A stretch of 64,000 nucleotides of DNA, taken from assembly GCF_965363235.1 (NCBI RefSeq), contig NC_134838.1, forward strand, positions 2,671,001 to 2,735,000. The letters run 5' to 3'. Shown piece after piece: positions 12,879-25,194 of this stretch. Both the position numbers and the translations under genes were made by a program. The notes beneath the pieces are model-generated. The model had not been told where the DNA came from. It saw only the letters and a list, made by a program, of their open reading frames with translations, and made no database searches. Origin of the DNA: Mytilus galloprovincialis (Eukaryota; Mollusca; Bivalvia; Mytilida; Mytilidae). How positions within the stretch are numbered: the first letter of the stretch is position 1; every line of letters starts with the position of its first letter.

Positions 12879-14437
12879 TCAATCCATAGAATCATCATCC
12901 GTTTCGTCACCTGCATCTGCCGAATTATCATCATCATCATCATCTCTATCATCTTCGTCGTCATCGTTAGCAATATCAACGGTTTGATAATCCTTATTGC
13001 TACTAGCATTCAAACATTTACAGCCATCTGTACAGGTTAAACCTTGTCGAACACATGAACATATTTTTGTGTTGGCACAACCAGCTTAAGATGAACAGCT
13101 TATCAAAAATAATAAAGCATCTAACACTGGCGGTTGGTCTAGCCAATTGATACTGATCAAGTCGTTCTTAACGATACAACCATAGTTGATTGGCGACGGA
13201 ACAGTGTTGTGTTCAAGAGCAGATTTCCAAATCTTTGCCTGAAAGTTTGCTCATTTCATGTGCTTTAACATTGCATCTTTTGTTGGGGCAGTAGATAACA
13301 ACGAATTTTTTTTGCATTGCACACAATTCTCAATCTTAAATCATTGATGTTATTAATTCCGTAGCCATATATAGCACACAAAAACCTCTCGAGTGTTTTT
13401 GACAACTCTATACAAATACATCAATACCTTCAAGTGTTAATTGTTTACTCCATCCCGACACAAAGAATTCAACAAGAACAAATTTGTTTCTACCAACTGA
13501 CAAACATTTCTTCCATTGCCGAGGACACGATTGTGATGGTCTAGAATTAATCGTAATGATTTGCCATCCCAAGCAGCTAGATTTAATGACTGCTATGCCA
13601 TCAAATATTCACATACTTTCCTCGGGAATTGCTTGCATTTGTTCAATGCCCTTTTCTAAAAGACCACCCAGGACAGATTTATTTGTCTTTCCAGGTGTAC
13701 CATCGACGTTCGCAAGAGACCATTGAAGAGAACCTACTTCAATCTGGAGTACCTCTCGCATATATAACTGTCTTGTATGGGCTCTAACAAGCAGGCAACC
13801 AAAAAGATTTCTATCTGCTTTCAATGTGTTGTTGTTCTTATCAGCCATTAACTGCTTACCTTTTATTTCCTTTGTTGAACATGTAAGCAATGATTTTCTT
13901 TTGATTGGTTTGAAGATATCGGTTGACTCTTGAATAAGCCGTTCATTAATGAAATATTCTGATTTCAACTTTCCCTGTTCATACACGTTTATAAGGTCGC
14001 ACATTAATTTCGAAGAAGCAACAATACCCGAGGACAAGCCAGATAACTGCTCAGATGTTTCAAATGAATTTGTCCAGCTTTGCAGTGTCAGGACCAAATT
14101 TAAAACGTCAGTTTCAGCTCGCTTCATTCGAGTTTTCCTATGTTCATTTTGTGCGGATGTTTCAGGGTAAACCATTCCAGGCAAATCTCGACATTTTGAC
14201 GATATTGAAGATCTTTCATGTGCATTTAACAAACCAACCTTTAACAGAACCTTTATTTAAACTGAAACCAACAATGCCACCTCTTGTTTTTGGTTTCTCT
14301 GTACAACGTTTGCTCGATTGTTTGGTCAACTGGAGATCTAGAAAATCCACGAGAGCTTCTCTGAACAAAAAACCACCAGATGAAAGATATACATGGGCAT
14401 CAGGATGGGTATTTGGCAGATTTTGCATATGAAGCAA
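12879..14437 (-). pseudogene. Decayed transposon ORF with D-rich motif region and Cys-rich, acidic tail
   Basis: The reading runs on the minus strand in at least two frames. The N-terminal piece (14437 down to about 14216) holds HPDAHVYLSSGGFLF and a GGIVGFSLNKGSVKGWFV stretch. It is followed by a frameshift into a 207-codon open stretch (14232-13609) holding ADRNLFGCLLV, REVLQIEVGSLQWSLA and NVDGTPGKTNKSVLGGLL. Downstream, broken by stops, are an IFDGIAV motif and a Cys-rich tail (AGCANTKICSCVRQGLTCTD) and then a long run of Asp ending at a stop near 12879. From memory this architecture matches a family of large unassigned ORFs that recurs in cnidarian and mollusc genomes and carries VDG...KTNK, IxDGM and VFDVY motifs. 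The spaced aspartates could belong to a PIN/FEN-like nuclease fold, but that is inference. Several in-frame stops and the frameshift make it non-functional here. Confidence 0.65.
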
Positions 14438-15029
14438 ATACTAGACTGACAAGTATCGGGAAGAGTTTTGACGGTCATATGCAAAAAAACATGGTAACAT
14501 TTTTTCAGCACATGCCTAATGAAGATCCCAATTACCTTCCCTTGTTGCTCTTGTAAACAACAATACAAGTTCCACCATTTCTATGTAAGGATTAAAGAAT
14601 TTGGCAATATTTGCATATGAAGCAAATACACTGACATGTACACCGTGTCAACGAATGCACAGATAGATATCAATAAACTGAAGGCAAACAATGCAACACA
14701 AATAGTTGACTGTACTGTATGTACAAAAATTATAAAACAAGAGTAAATTCATTGAATAGTGAGGCAATATATACAAGTAAAACGGAAAGAAACATAATGA
14801 AAAACACTATCAAATGAGGAACAATGTATACATTACGAAAAGCAAATAAATAGTAACCAGATGGCATGTCAAATTTACATAATGTTGTGCTAAAGAAAAT
14901 TAAAACGTCTGAACAAATACCCCAACTGACTATTTAACCTTCGGTTTTTTTTCATAAATATGTCGTTAAACATTTACTTTATAAAATAATTTGTCTCAAA
15001 ATACATAATGAGGGGACCATTGAAATGGA

Positions 15030-15189
15030 CGTTTTTAAACCTCTTTTGGACACTTTTTTTTTAGTATAACACCTTGTATTTTATCAAAAAGATAATGAAG
15101 CTGAATTATATCCCAAAAAAATCGCGGTACCCTGGAGTGTAACACAAACTCCTTAACTAGAGCGCTTTTGAAAACTAGCTGATGGACTA
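15030..15189 (-). repeat. Right terminal inverted repeat of the 12230-15189 transposon
   Basis: The reverse complement repeats the left-end blocks in order. This arm carries about 9 extra bases after the first block. It ends at 15189, followed directly by the TTA duplication. Confidence 0.8.
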
Positions 15190-15192
15190 TTA

Positions 15193-18100
15193 CTTCTTTA
15201 TCGTATAATATTGTTTGGAAATCGATATAACTATTGTTGACTACTCATTTACAAAGTTGTACTTCACTTTTTAATTTGCTCTTCTTGCGGTCCTTTTTTT
15301 TTTGTTTTATCAGACATTTGTATTATATTTTTGTCAAATATGTTTTCAAAATAAAAAAATTAAGATAGTAAAATGTGTGCTATTAATATTGTCAAAAAAT
15401 CTTGAGATATCCAAATCAAGTTTTTTTCCAGTTGCATTACTATATATCTTTTTTATATTTTTTCATGTATTGATTTCTACTTATTTTTTTTACGGTTTTG
15501 CACATTTGTTATTCAGCGGATGACAGTAGTGTTTATTAGTTTTTTCCTACAACAGATTCAATAAATACACGTCTGAAAATATGGTAATTATTTGCTTTTC
15601 TATCTATTAAAGGAAGTCGAATGTTTTCCTTTTCTCAGTTTTTCGCACATCAGAAAGACAATAATGACATTTCAGGATGTAAAGTATATATACCCCTCTT
15701 GATTTAACAGAAGACAATGAATATAAATTGTAGATTTTATTGACGGCTAAGTTACTTGCATAATTATCAATAATGAGATGTTTATGACTTATAGTTTGTT
15801 TTGTAATTTTATCTCTTTATAAAAGAAAGCAGTTAACCGTGTCAAAGAACACATGAAGCTGCATGTAAATATACGCAAAGACTCAAGTCTGGACATACAG
15901 ATCGACGAGTTAGTGTACTTGCTCATTCAAATGAATTCAATCCAAGAAATAAATTTTTAAAACATTAACGTCCGTTTGTATTTGGAACCATTATCCTTAG
16001 CCTCATATGTTGCTTTAAAATTTATTTTCTGATTTATTTTTGGCGTGTAAATAACGATAACAAATTCATCTAAAATTTTGCACAAATAAATGGTTCGATT
16101 AAAGTATGCCAGTTTAACATACTTCAGTTGCATATACATTTTGTTAGAATAGTGAACAAAGGTTAATTGTTCTATCCATGAGTATGACTCTCCCTCTAGT
16201 ATATTTCGTCCCTCTTTTTGAGTCCTCAATGCTCTTCAACTTTCTATTTGTTTGACTTTATAAATATTTTGATATGAGCGTCAATATTGAGTCTTATGTA
16301 GATAGGAAGAAAACATAAAATTACATGAATCACAACACATAAATTACTTGATGTACGAACGAATAAGACAAAATCGACGTACGATTTGGAAAACGGTTGA
16401 ATGAAATAAAACAAGACATCAACAATGCCATGACATACATATGCGATCTGTAACATGTGATTTACAGTCTTTTATCATAAATTAAATGGAATAATTGATT
16501 AACACAGCGACAAAAACATGTTTTGAACCTTTTTTGACATTTAAGATTATAATTATACTTGATAAAATCGGCAGTATTTTCATAACTTTACATAAAGATA
16601 TCCAAGATAATTGATAAATTGCACAATTTACTCCCAATCAATAACAAAAAATAACAAAAACAATGCTTTTTCTACAACTTAAAAATATTAAACTTCGACA
16701 GAGGTGGTTTTTAATGGAGCTATTAATTCCGATGGCCTAGTATTCAACATTGCTTATTTTACAAAATGAATACAAATAATCAGAATGATATTTAGCGCTA
16801 TGAATAGACTCACCATAGATACCAGGATTTAGAAATTGTATGTAGTATATCTCACAAAACTCTTTCAACAGTATGGGCTGTCCTTAATTTTGAGAGTAAG
16901 ATGGTGTGGATACTATAATGATACAGCAACCCAATGACAAAAATCAATACATCTAGAAGACATCTATGAGTCTTCAACAAAAGACAGATTTCTTTATATC
17001 CTGTGAAATGTATCCGTCTGAAGTCTGTACAAGTTGTGATTGAAAACACAGAAACAACAATATGACATTAACAGAAAAATCCTATCAACATATTGCATAA
17101 CACCGACGAGGTCCATTACTTTGGATAGAATATGATTATGTGGAGACATTTATTAACGGTTTTTTGTTTAAGGTTTCATTAATACAATGTTTATAGAACT
17201 CGATAACATTAGTACAGGAAAAATACTCAGGAATAGTAACTATTTATGTTCATATGTCCGTATACCAAAACCACTTTGTAAAGTGAATGTATAAATCATA
17301 ATCATTTAATGAATTCTACGAAATCGATATGAGGCCTATTCAATTGAGTTACTTTCTGGTTTTTACTTATATTACAACTATTACATACGCTATGCAAAGC
17401 AGAATTACATAATATTTACTATTGATAGACTGAATTGTCAAGTAAAAGTGTAGCACTTAAAATAGTTTTACGAGCTAGGAGTTACAATAAATCCATACAT
17501 TTATTTCTATTTGAAATGAATTCTATAATTCGTATTGCAGATTTGCTTGTGGCAATGCAAAACTAATATATAAATCCCAGAAGTTCGATCTAACATGTTT
17601 AATCATAACAAAAACACTAATTTATGAAACTGCGTCTATGTATTGTTTCAGTGTATTTATTATAGTGAGGCTTCTAGGAAACTGGTACTGTTATGAATAC
17701 GAAGGTATGTCATTTATTTACGTAAAGAAACTTTTGGTAATGTGCTTCTCTGAATTTGTATTGTAAATGTTGCTGTATAATTTTATGTACTGCTATTTGT
17801 TTTGGGAATTTATTGCGGGTCAAGTTTGCTGAGTGGGTGAACGTTAACGACTAATATGTTGAAATAGCTGCCAACGGCCATAAATTTTTTTAGTCAAAAA
17901 TATTATATTCTCCTCCATTGCGGGATTGGGTGTTCATCATTCTCTCTCCCATTGAATTGGCCACTGTAAAGTACATTCTCCACTTCACTTAATCATGTTA
18001 ATTCTTATGGAAACTAAGAACAAACAAATTCAAAGGTCTTCTTTTTGTTAACTAAACTCGCGGTTTTAATCAAGGTAACGGCTGCTTTCAAACAGTCTGT

Positions 18101-20080
18101 TATGTTTTGGGGAGATAAACAAAATAGTTCGAGGAGATATTTGACTCATCTTCATTCAATTTCTTTTTGTGTAGCCTCATTATTAAGACTTATTTGATAT
18201 TTTTGGCTCCCAAACTTTTTATTTTGATGACGAAGGTTGTTTATGAAGCATGTATTGTGGGCAAGTAACATCATTAGCTTTTTTTAAGACTATATCTTTC
18301 TTTAATAGTGTTTCTCTGTTCTGCTTTTAAACGATGTATGTATTTACGTTTGTAATTGCATTATATGTTGTTGCCCTGTACTTAGACTGTTTGAACATGC
18401 AACAGTATAATTACACTGAGGCAAAACAGAATGTATCATCTTTGGACAGAAACCAAAACAAAAACAAGCAACACATTATGAGGTAAAATTTAACACTTAT
18501 ATAATAAGGTCGTAACATAAACTAATTTAAATATTGAGGAATACATATTGGGAGCTCCCAGTTAACATCATCATTATAAAAGTCAATACTTAACTTAAAT
18601 GTATGTAACGTACTTAAGGAAACAGAAACACGAAATACGATGAAAATGTATATATTTCAATTACCTTAACAAAACTATCAAATTCATTAAAAAATAAACT
18701 CCAAGAACACCGTTGGCAAACTAAACCTATTAAGCCTCCGTTTTCTGAACATTGAAGCAAGTATTGCGGCTTGTTTTAGTCGCCTTTAATTATAATGAAA
18801 AACTATGATAAGGAATCTTTCTCTCTGAAAAATCTCGTACACAAAATCCCCAGAATATATGAAAGATAAATCAGAAAGAAATTTTCCTTAACATTTTTTT
18901 TATTGTAATTTGTGAATTTATAATTAAGTTATAAGGAATTACTGTCGCTTCGAAATAACATTGAAAAAAATGTGGTGCCCTCTAACAAATATCCAGCTAC
19001 GCGGGTTATCCAGTGTGCACCACATTTTTGATGTTATATCTTCATAGACAGAAAACATATTACAGTCATTCATTAAATAATTGACTATTATTCTTTTAGA
19101 TCATTCTTTGGCTGGTAATTAAGGGTAAGATAGCAAATTACCAATCTCATTCCGTCATAATTGATAAAGCTATATTATCATAACTGACCTAGTAATAGTT
19201 AAATGTAACATGACATGTAATTATAATACTAATCAAATTTATTGTTTATTTTACTTAATTGTTTCATATCTGCTATCATTAAATATAAATGTTTCTTGTC
19301 TAAAGGCCATTTCACATGTATACATAGGAACCACAAGACTAGGAGCCACATTAAAAAGATACTCTGCTTGAATTCTATTATTAAAACTTCATTTGTACTG
19401 GATTGAAAAGATTTTGACATATAATAACTTGTTACCTCAAAGCCGACAAAAACGCTTTGAATTAAAGAAAATAAAAGTAAAAACATAAACAATACTCCAC
19501 ACAACTTCAGGTATTTGAGTGGTATAGAAAAAATATAAGAATTTTCTTAAACTTTGCGAAAATTAAGATTTCACTATACTTTTTTCAAAAAAATGATAAA
19601 AAGTATGACCACCGCGCTATTTTTCTAGGTACGAATCGTTCAAAAATGACAAAATTTGCTTAGATTGTTCATGAAAAAAACACATTATTGTGCATGAAAG
19701 AAATCTTTAAGACAGAATTTATAAATTAATAAGAGAAGACAGGTTTTATAATATATTTTAAGAAAATAAAAAGAAAAATTGTGTCACCGAGCTTGTTTCC
19801 TTGCTAAAATTAAAAACTGAAAATTTCCTTATATGTCCAGTAGAAATTTTGAACTAAAAGAGTTATCTCGCCTGAAATGGCTTATTTGAAAAATTAATTC
19901 TAAAAGCATAAATGTTTGGTATTTGTTAAAACATTTTCGATAATGCAATGAATAACTGAGTTTTCTTTATATTAATAAACATTATAACTTATAAATTGAA
20001 AATCTGTCTCCAAATTTGCAGATTTTGGCAAAGAACTAAACCGATTATTTACTGTCATGTACAATTCATGATTACGGTAT
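15193..20080. other. Long stretch with no gene seen
   Basis: About 4.9 kb of AT-rich sequence with only short ORFs that show no domain. A family A-like fragment lies at 16190-16310 (CGTCCCTCTTTTTGAGTCC, then ATGAGCGTCAATATTGAGTC). A hairpin sits at 18954-19035. Confidence 0.5.
18954..19035. repeat. Hairpin with ~22 bp arms
   Basis: The arm ATAACATTGAAAAAAATGTG plus GTGC pairs with GCACCACATTTTTGATGTTA across a loop of about 37 nt, allowing two small mismatches. No terminator or tRNA function is implied. Confidence 0.5.
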
Positions 20081-20081
20081 A

Positions 20082-21405
20082 AGAATAAGAATAAGAATAA
20101 GAATATTTTATTTCCAATTAAAGGGCCCTATAAAGAGCTTTCATGACATTACATACAAGTACGTAATATTAGACATAAATTAGAGACATATAATATAGGA
20201 AAACAACATTGTTTAATACTATTAAAAATGCTATAAAAGGCCAGGACAGAACCAGATAATACAATTTACATCTTTAAATTATACCATTTAAAAATATATA
20301 CCACTCAAAATATGTATATTTGTGGCTAATTTGCATTTATTATTTTTGAACTTCTCCTTATCTCTAGATTTTGAGATAAATACTTTCCTAAACATTTATA
20401 CACATTTAAATTTTCTTGTGTAAATAGCCATAAAAAATTGTCTAAAGATTGAAAATTATTACAATTTAGAGAAATTTCAGTAAAAAACTCATTTCTGTTA
20501 TCAATATATAGTGGACATTCAGTTACAAAGTGTATCTCATCTTCAACTTTATTTAAAGTACAGTATAAACATTTTCTCAGTGTCCTATTCACATAAAGTT
20601 TAGCATATCTATCAGTCTCAATCCTTAATGGATAAGCGCTTATTCTTATTTTACAGATTGATTGTCTTAATCTAAAATCTTTTAGATCCAAATATTTTTC
20701 AAAACAAAATAGAGTTTTAAAGGAAAAATAGGTAGTAAGTTTACCTTGATCTGATTGTAAAACTTTACTTCTATTTTCCTTCCAGAAATGGAGATAGTTT
20801 TTATATAGCTTATCTTTGATAAATTTTGTGAAAGAGTAGATACTGGTTTTTAAATTACATGTTTGTATGCCCAGCTTTTTTAAAATACAGTCTATACTTG
20901 AAAACCATGTATTCACTTTATTATTTTGAAGTTCTTTACTACATAAATATGCATCATATAATAACATGTTCTTAGACTTATCGAGTCGATGATAATATTT
21001 CAACATTGCTAATATAATATAAAAATACATTGGGTATCTCCCTAGTTCAGAAGTCACAGCAAGATTACTGGATTTCTTATTTACACCTAGAACATATTTC
21101 ATAAATTTGATATGTGATTTTTCAGATGTATCATTTGAAAACACCTTTTCTAAAATATATTGATCATTTTTCTTACATGCAGCTGAGTTTACAGAAAACA
21201 TACCCCAGACTTCACATCCATAGGTTAAAATTGGTTTTACAGTATGGTCATATAAATGAAGTAAAGTTGAAACAGTAGGGTTTGACGATGACATACATTG
21301 TTGCAATTTAAAACATGCTTTCATAGACTTTTTGTACAGTTCATCTTTACATTGAAAAAATTTTCCACTGGGTATAAAAGTAATGCCCAAATATACCCCT
21401 GCACT
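20082..21405 (-). mobile_element. 5'-truncated LINE retrotransposon, RT thumb to 3' tail
   Basis: A 354-codon open frame (21390-20326, minus) continues upstream as VYLGIT, the motif that follows the palm of LINE reverse transcriptases, and then meets a stop at the 5' truncation point. It contains HTVKPILTYGCEVWG, typical of the region after the RT domain, and a C-terminal Cys/His motif with CLYC, then HFVTEC. The RT palm with its catalytic aspartates is missing. The 3' end carries a GGGCCCTTTAATTGGAAATA block and a short TTATTC tandem tail (20082-20110 on plus), usual for CR1/L2-type LINE tails. The clade cannot be fixed without the RT palm. It is a dead copy, although the remaining frame is unusually clean for one. 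Confidence 0.8.
20326..21390 (-). pseudogene. LINE ORF2 C-terminal fragment, 354 codons
   Basis: Open frame of the truncated LINE above. The residues before position 1 (VYL) belong to the same frame, so the first Met is only the first ATG after truncation, not a true start. Landmarks are LGITFIPSGKFF near the N-terminus, DHTVKPILTYGCEVWG around residues 48-63 and the C-x2-C...H...C motif near residues 275-294. No catalytic YxDD box or endonuclease remains, so it cannot retrotranspose. No sign of splicing into a host gene was found. Confidence 0.75.
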
Positions 21406-22352
21406 ACATTAACAGGGTAAAAGTGAAAATACGACAGCAAATGGTTGTCAGCTTTCATAGCAAAATCATTTTTTTAATAGATTGATGAAATGTACTTCTA
21501 ATTAGACTACATTCATGTCAAAAGTAAAGATTTCCCTCGTGCCTGATTTTTTACTTCAGATTATCGCCAGATCCCATAGTGCATTGTAGTAATTATATAC
21601 TTAATGTCTTTGTGATCAAATGTAAAGATTGACTATCAGATTGAATGATTGGCGGGAACTATGTAACGATTAGTTTCCGTTATCACTCACCTCACTAGGG
21701 TGATATTTCACACGGGATGTACTGGTCGTACAATCGTTAACGTTGACACAGAATAGGCATCAATCGATTGTCAATGGTAAAACATTTTTAGAAATAAACA
21801 GTTGTTGTGAAATTAGTGTGACTGGGACTGTATTAAACACAATGAAAGTAAGTTATTTTAATCAAAATTTCAATCCGCAGTTATACTATGAATTTATTAT
21901 ATATATTCGGGTTTTTTTTATTTGTACTTTTATTTTCTATTTGGTTACAAAAACACTATTGTATTATTGCCAATAAAACAATAATACAATAATACAATAA
22001 TTCAATAATAAATCACCGCAGAGCTTTGAACAATGAGAAACACTCATATCTTATATTAATATATAATAAGCAACGTGAATAAAACCACAATAAAAGGGAA
22101 AATAAATTTGGATTCAAGCTAATAACATAAAAAGAAAACAAATAACGATTATGATGCACAGCAGCCAGCGACTCCAACTAGACACCAGACTTTTAGCTTG
22201 ACATGTCTGATTATCTCATAATGAATGTAGAGGGATTCAACATGCTGACGAACTAATTCTCAATCCTCCCCTAACCTTGGACAACGGTATTACACATCCT
22301 AGTAGAACAAAATGACAATCAATTTGTGAAGATGTTGTGTAATTGTTTTTAA

Positions 22353-23068
22353 GGTAGCACAATACAAAGATTTTTTTACTTCCAATCTCCAACCTTTAAA
22401 ATGCTGTTACTTTCTTATGACTGCATATAAATTAATAAAAGAGGTATATATTGATAGATAAAAGATTAATTATTTAAATGATTGCAATATTTTTGTTATG
22501 CAGTCATTATATAATCAATTATTATGCAATTAATGACAAAATCTTGGTCAGTTCACTTGAATGAATTTAGCTCTGACATCTCTATAACTACACAAGCAAT
22601 TTTAACATTACCTTAATCAACACAGCTGGAGCTACAAAAACGTGTCTCAAATTATCGCTAGCGTATTCCATTCTCTCATAAATCTGTAAATAGTGTAAAC
22701 ATCCTTACCACATAAAAGTAGAGATTGTTTGATTAAGTGTAAAATTTGATCTATACATTCTATCCAAAATCTGAGACATCCTTTTGACGATAATGGGTCT
22801 AGGAACAACATATCATAAAATCAACCCTTCACCCATGAAGAAGCTAATTTCAATTGAAAGTGGAAACTTCTGGTAAAATGTTGTAGTGACAGTTAAAATT
22901 ATTATTGATTACATTATTGTTGTATAATACTAACTTGCATTAATTTGAAAGATTAAACTGTTAGCTATCCATAAATACCACTTTTATAAATTTTCAAGCA
23001 TCATAAAGAAAGTTACAGCATTTTCCAACTGAGGAACTGGAGGAATAAAATCTTTGTATCGTGCTACC
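22353..23068. mobile_element. TTAA-flanked MITE, 716 bp
   Basis: The ends are inverted repeats starting GGTAGCACRATACAAAGATT and matching, with indels, over about 75 nt (also AAAATGCTGTTACTTTCTT on the left and its reverse complement near 23004-23030). TTAA occurs exactly at both borders (22349-22352 and 23069-23072). TTAA target duplications are used by piggyBac- and Kolobok-type transposases; none is encoded here. Only short ORFs are present, so this is a non-autonomous element. Confidence 0.75.
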
Positions 23069-23072
23069 TTAA

Positions 23073-23692
23073 ATGTTCTGATCTTATAATTGTCGTAAGT
23101 GGTGTGTTCAATATATCGGATGTTTATAAGTTGACTCTCAATGATCTAAGAATTATATTAGTGACCGTGCTATTGGTCATTTATATCCTTTCATTTATTT
23201 TTAAAAGTTCCTGATAAAAGTATATCCGTACAAGTGCTTCAGAAGTATCTAATTAATGTTGATTGTATTACTAGTGTGCTATATAATTACTCACATACTT
23301 CTATCTGGTCATTTGATTACATACTATTAATAACATCGCCTAAAACACTCACAAAAGAAATAACACTACAGACGCTTTCACTTACAAAGCCTTGCGATAT
23401 ATCGGTAGTTAAATAAATATCGCTTTTTTAACTACTAGCCAAACACATCATACAGAGATGTTTTCCGATATAAACTCCGGGATAAATGATGGCCAGTTCA
23501 GTGCAATGTCATGAACCTTTACATTGATCACGATCCTAGTATTGCAACATAATAAAAACGTCTATTAGTAAACATAGGCTTCCTCACCACAGTAATCATT
23601 GTAAATATAAGGTCTCTTGTACTTCCGTCTAAAAGATAGCTATCGATCAATATGTTGTTACACCCTAATAATTCTTTAACTTTTTCATTTCA
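23073..23692. other. Upstream region of the GPCR gene
   Basis: No coding content recognised. It ends in a pyrimidine-rich tract and CAG (TTTAACTTTTTCATTTCAG) just before 23694. Confidence 0.4.
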
Positions 23693-23693
23693 G
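23692..23693 (+). other. Candidate 3' splice site before the GPCR coding exon
   Basis: A T-rich tract followed by CAG ends at 23693, 41 bases before the GPCR start codon. If used, the coding exon starts at 23694 and at least one non-coding 5' exon lies upstream. Transcript data would be needed to confirm this. Confidence 0.45.
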
Positions 23694-23734
23694 ATCGGAC
23701 AGATTCAATCAGCTAAGAAATAATTCCGACAAAA

Positions 23735-24880
23735 ATGGAAATGGAACAATCATTCGGATATAATGTAACAATGAATAGTTCTAAATCTGTTTCTAATGAA
23801 TCAAATTCAGAAAGTGCATTGATAAAACTAAACGATAAAATGGCGTTAAGGTATCTTCCTGTCATAATTTATATATTTTTATTAATGGTGACCGGAATTG
23901 TAGGAAATACACTGGTATGTTTTGTTTACGTTAGTAACAAAAAGAAGACATCCGCCTGTTATTTTATTTTAACATTGGCTTTACTTGACCTTTTTAACTG
24001 TGTCATTGGTATGCCTAGTGAAATAGTAGATCTGCGGTATCCATACATGTTTTATTCTCCTGTTGCTTGCAAAGTTTTACGAACAATTGAATATATATCT
24101 ACAGTCGGGTCAACTGTAGTTCTTTTAGCTGTAGCGGTGGATCGTTATAATCGAATATGCAACTTAGGAAAACACATGTCGAGTGAAAAGTCTAAGAAAG
24201 TTTGTCTTGCTGCTGTAATCATCGGGGTTGTGACGTCATGGCCTGTGCCAATTCTTGGAGGACTAAGTACAGTCAATATCAATATTGATGGTGCTAATGC
24301 AGTTGACTGTTCCATCGAACAGTCAATGAGAAAGACAATATATCCACCACTATTCAATGGCCTCTTGTGTATTTATTTTATATTTTGTATTGTATTTTTT
24401 GGGATTATATATTCTAGAATTATTGTGTTTGTGAAGAAAAGAAAAGCGATAACACGACAAATGAGCTCGTCACTAAGACGAGAGGAAACAAAACATGACA
24501 ACTGTCACGAACCCAAAGCAAATCTTCTAAACGAACATAATCCAGCAACTCATACTAATTCAGAAAGATCAGATGCGAGTAATGGCAGTGTCAGTCGTAA
24601 AATTAAAAACAAACACAGGATTAAAGTGACTCGAACTACAGTTATACTCGGTGCCGTTACATTGGCTTTTATTATTGGTTATCTCCCTTATTTAATGATA
24701 ATGGCGGTACGAACTCTTGTCACTGATTTTGAAGACAATCTAAACGCTGCAGCGGATATTGGCATTAAATTTTGTGTGAAATCTTATCTTATAAACAATG
24801 CCATAAATCCAATTATATATTGTTTCTTAAATCAACAATTTAGAGATGATGTTAAAAAGTTAATTAAGAATTGTTCTTAA
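23735..24880 (+). CDS. Class A (rhodopsin-like) G-protein-coupled receptor, 381 aa
   Basis: An intact seven-transmembrane receptor, expected at the plasma membrane to signal through heterotrimeric G proteins. The extracellular N-terminus (about 1-38) has three N-glycosylation sequons (Asn10, Asn14, Asn21). TM1 carries the GN motif (GIVGNTLV, Asn58). TM2 carries LALLD (Asp85). Cys112 at the top of TM3 can pair with Cys192 in loop 2. TM3 ends in a full DRY box (136-138), TM4 has SWP (168-170), TM6 has GYLPY (Pro318) and TM7 ends NPIIY (358-362). Loop 3 is long, hydrophilic and Ser/Asn-rich (about 232-298). Cys380 could be palmitoylated. The coding region is one exon and the ATG context (AAAATGG) is good. 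A possible polyA signal, AATAAA, is at 25123-25128. The ligand cannot be told from sequence; the layout is like peptide or amine receptors of lineage-expanded bivalve families. Confidence 0.9.
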   Translation: MEMEQSFGYNVTMNSSKSVSNESNSESALIKLNDKMALRYLPVIIYIFLLMVTGIVGNTLVCFVYVSNKKKTSACYFILTLALLDLFNCVIGMPSEIVDLRYPYMFYSPVACKVLRTIEYISTVGSTVVLLAVAVDRYNRICNLGKHMSSEKSKKVCLAAVIIGVVTSWPVPILGGLSTVNINIDGANAVDCSIEQSMRKTIYPPLFNGLLCIYFIFCIVFFGIIYSRIIVFVKKRKAITRQMSSSLRREETKHDNCHEPKANLLNEHNPATHTNSERSDASNGSVSRKIKNKHRIKVTRTTVILGAVTLAFIIGYLPYLMIMAVRTLVTDFEDNLNAAADIGIKFCVKSYLINNAINPIIYCFLNQQFRDDVKKLIKNCS

Positions 24881-25194
24881 TTGGAGTGGATTGGATTGTG
24901 TTGTAATATTTATAGGTTGTCAATGATTAAAAGAATATTATGCTCAGGTTGTGTTCTGAACAGCCAATGTGTCAGCTTTCTGTTGTAAGATTTTTTATAA
25001 AATCGTATCAATTTCGGTGATAAATACGTAAAAACAATTGTCTGGCTGTGTAGTTTTAATTTTTTGACTGACCAAAAGGGAAAGTAAGATAAAGGATCAT
25101 ACAGACGCTCATTTTATTCAAAAATAAAACATGTATCAAAATTATATCATGTCCGTCATATGTTCATATGATATAAGTCTTATCACATATCAGT

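Larger units (their letters stand above)
12230..15189 (-). mobile_element. 2.96 kb DNA transposon with ~150 bp terminal inverted repeats and TTA duplication
   Basis: The two ends are inverted copies. Both begin TAGTCCATCAGCTAGT and then share, in the same order, GTGTTACAC, GGGTACCGC followed by an AT-run, GTGTTATAC and GTGTCCAAA over roughly 150 nt, with small indels. TTA flanks both sides (12227-12229 and 15190-15192), consistent with a 3 bp target duplication. Inside, on the minus strand, lies one decayed ORF (12879-14437). Long inverted repeats, a clean duplication and a single internal ORF together support a complete class II element that has since lost function. The 3 bp duplication would fit PIF/Harbinger-type elements, but the ORF does not look like a Harbinger transposase to me, so I leave the superfamily open. 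Confidence 0.8.
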
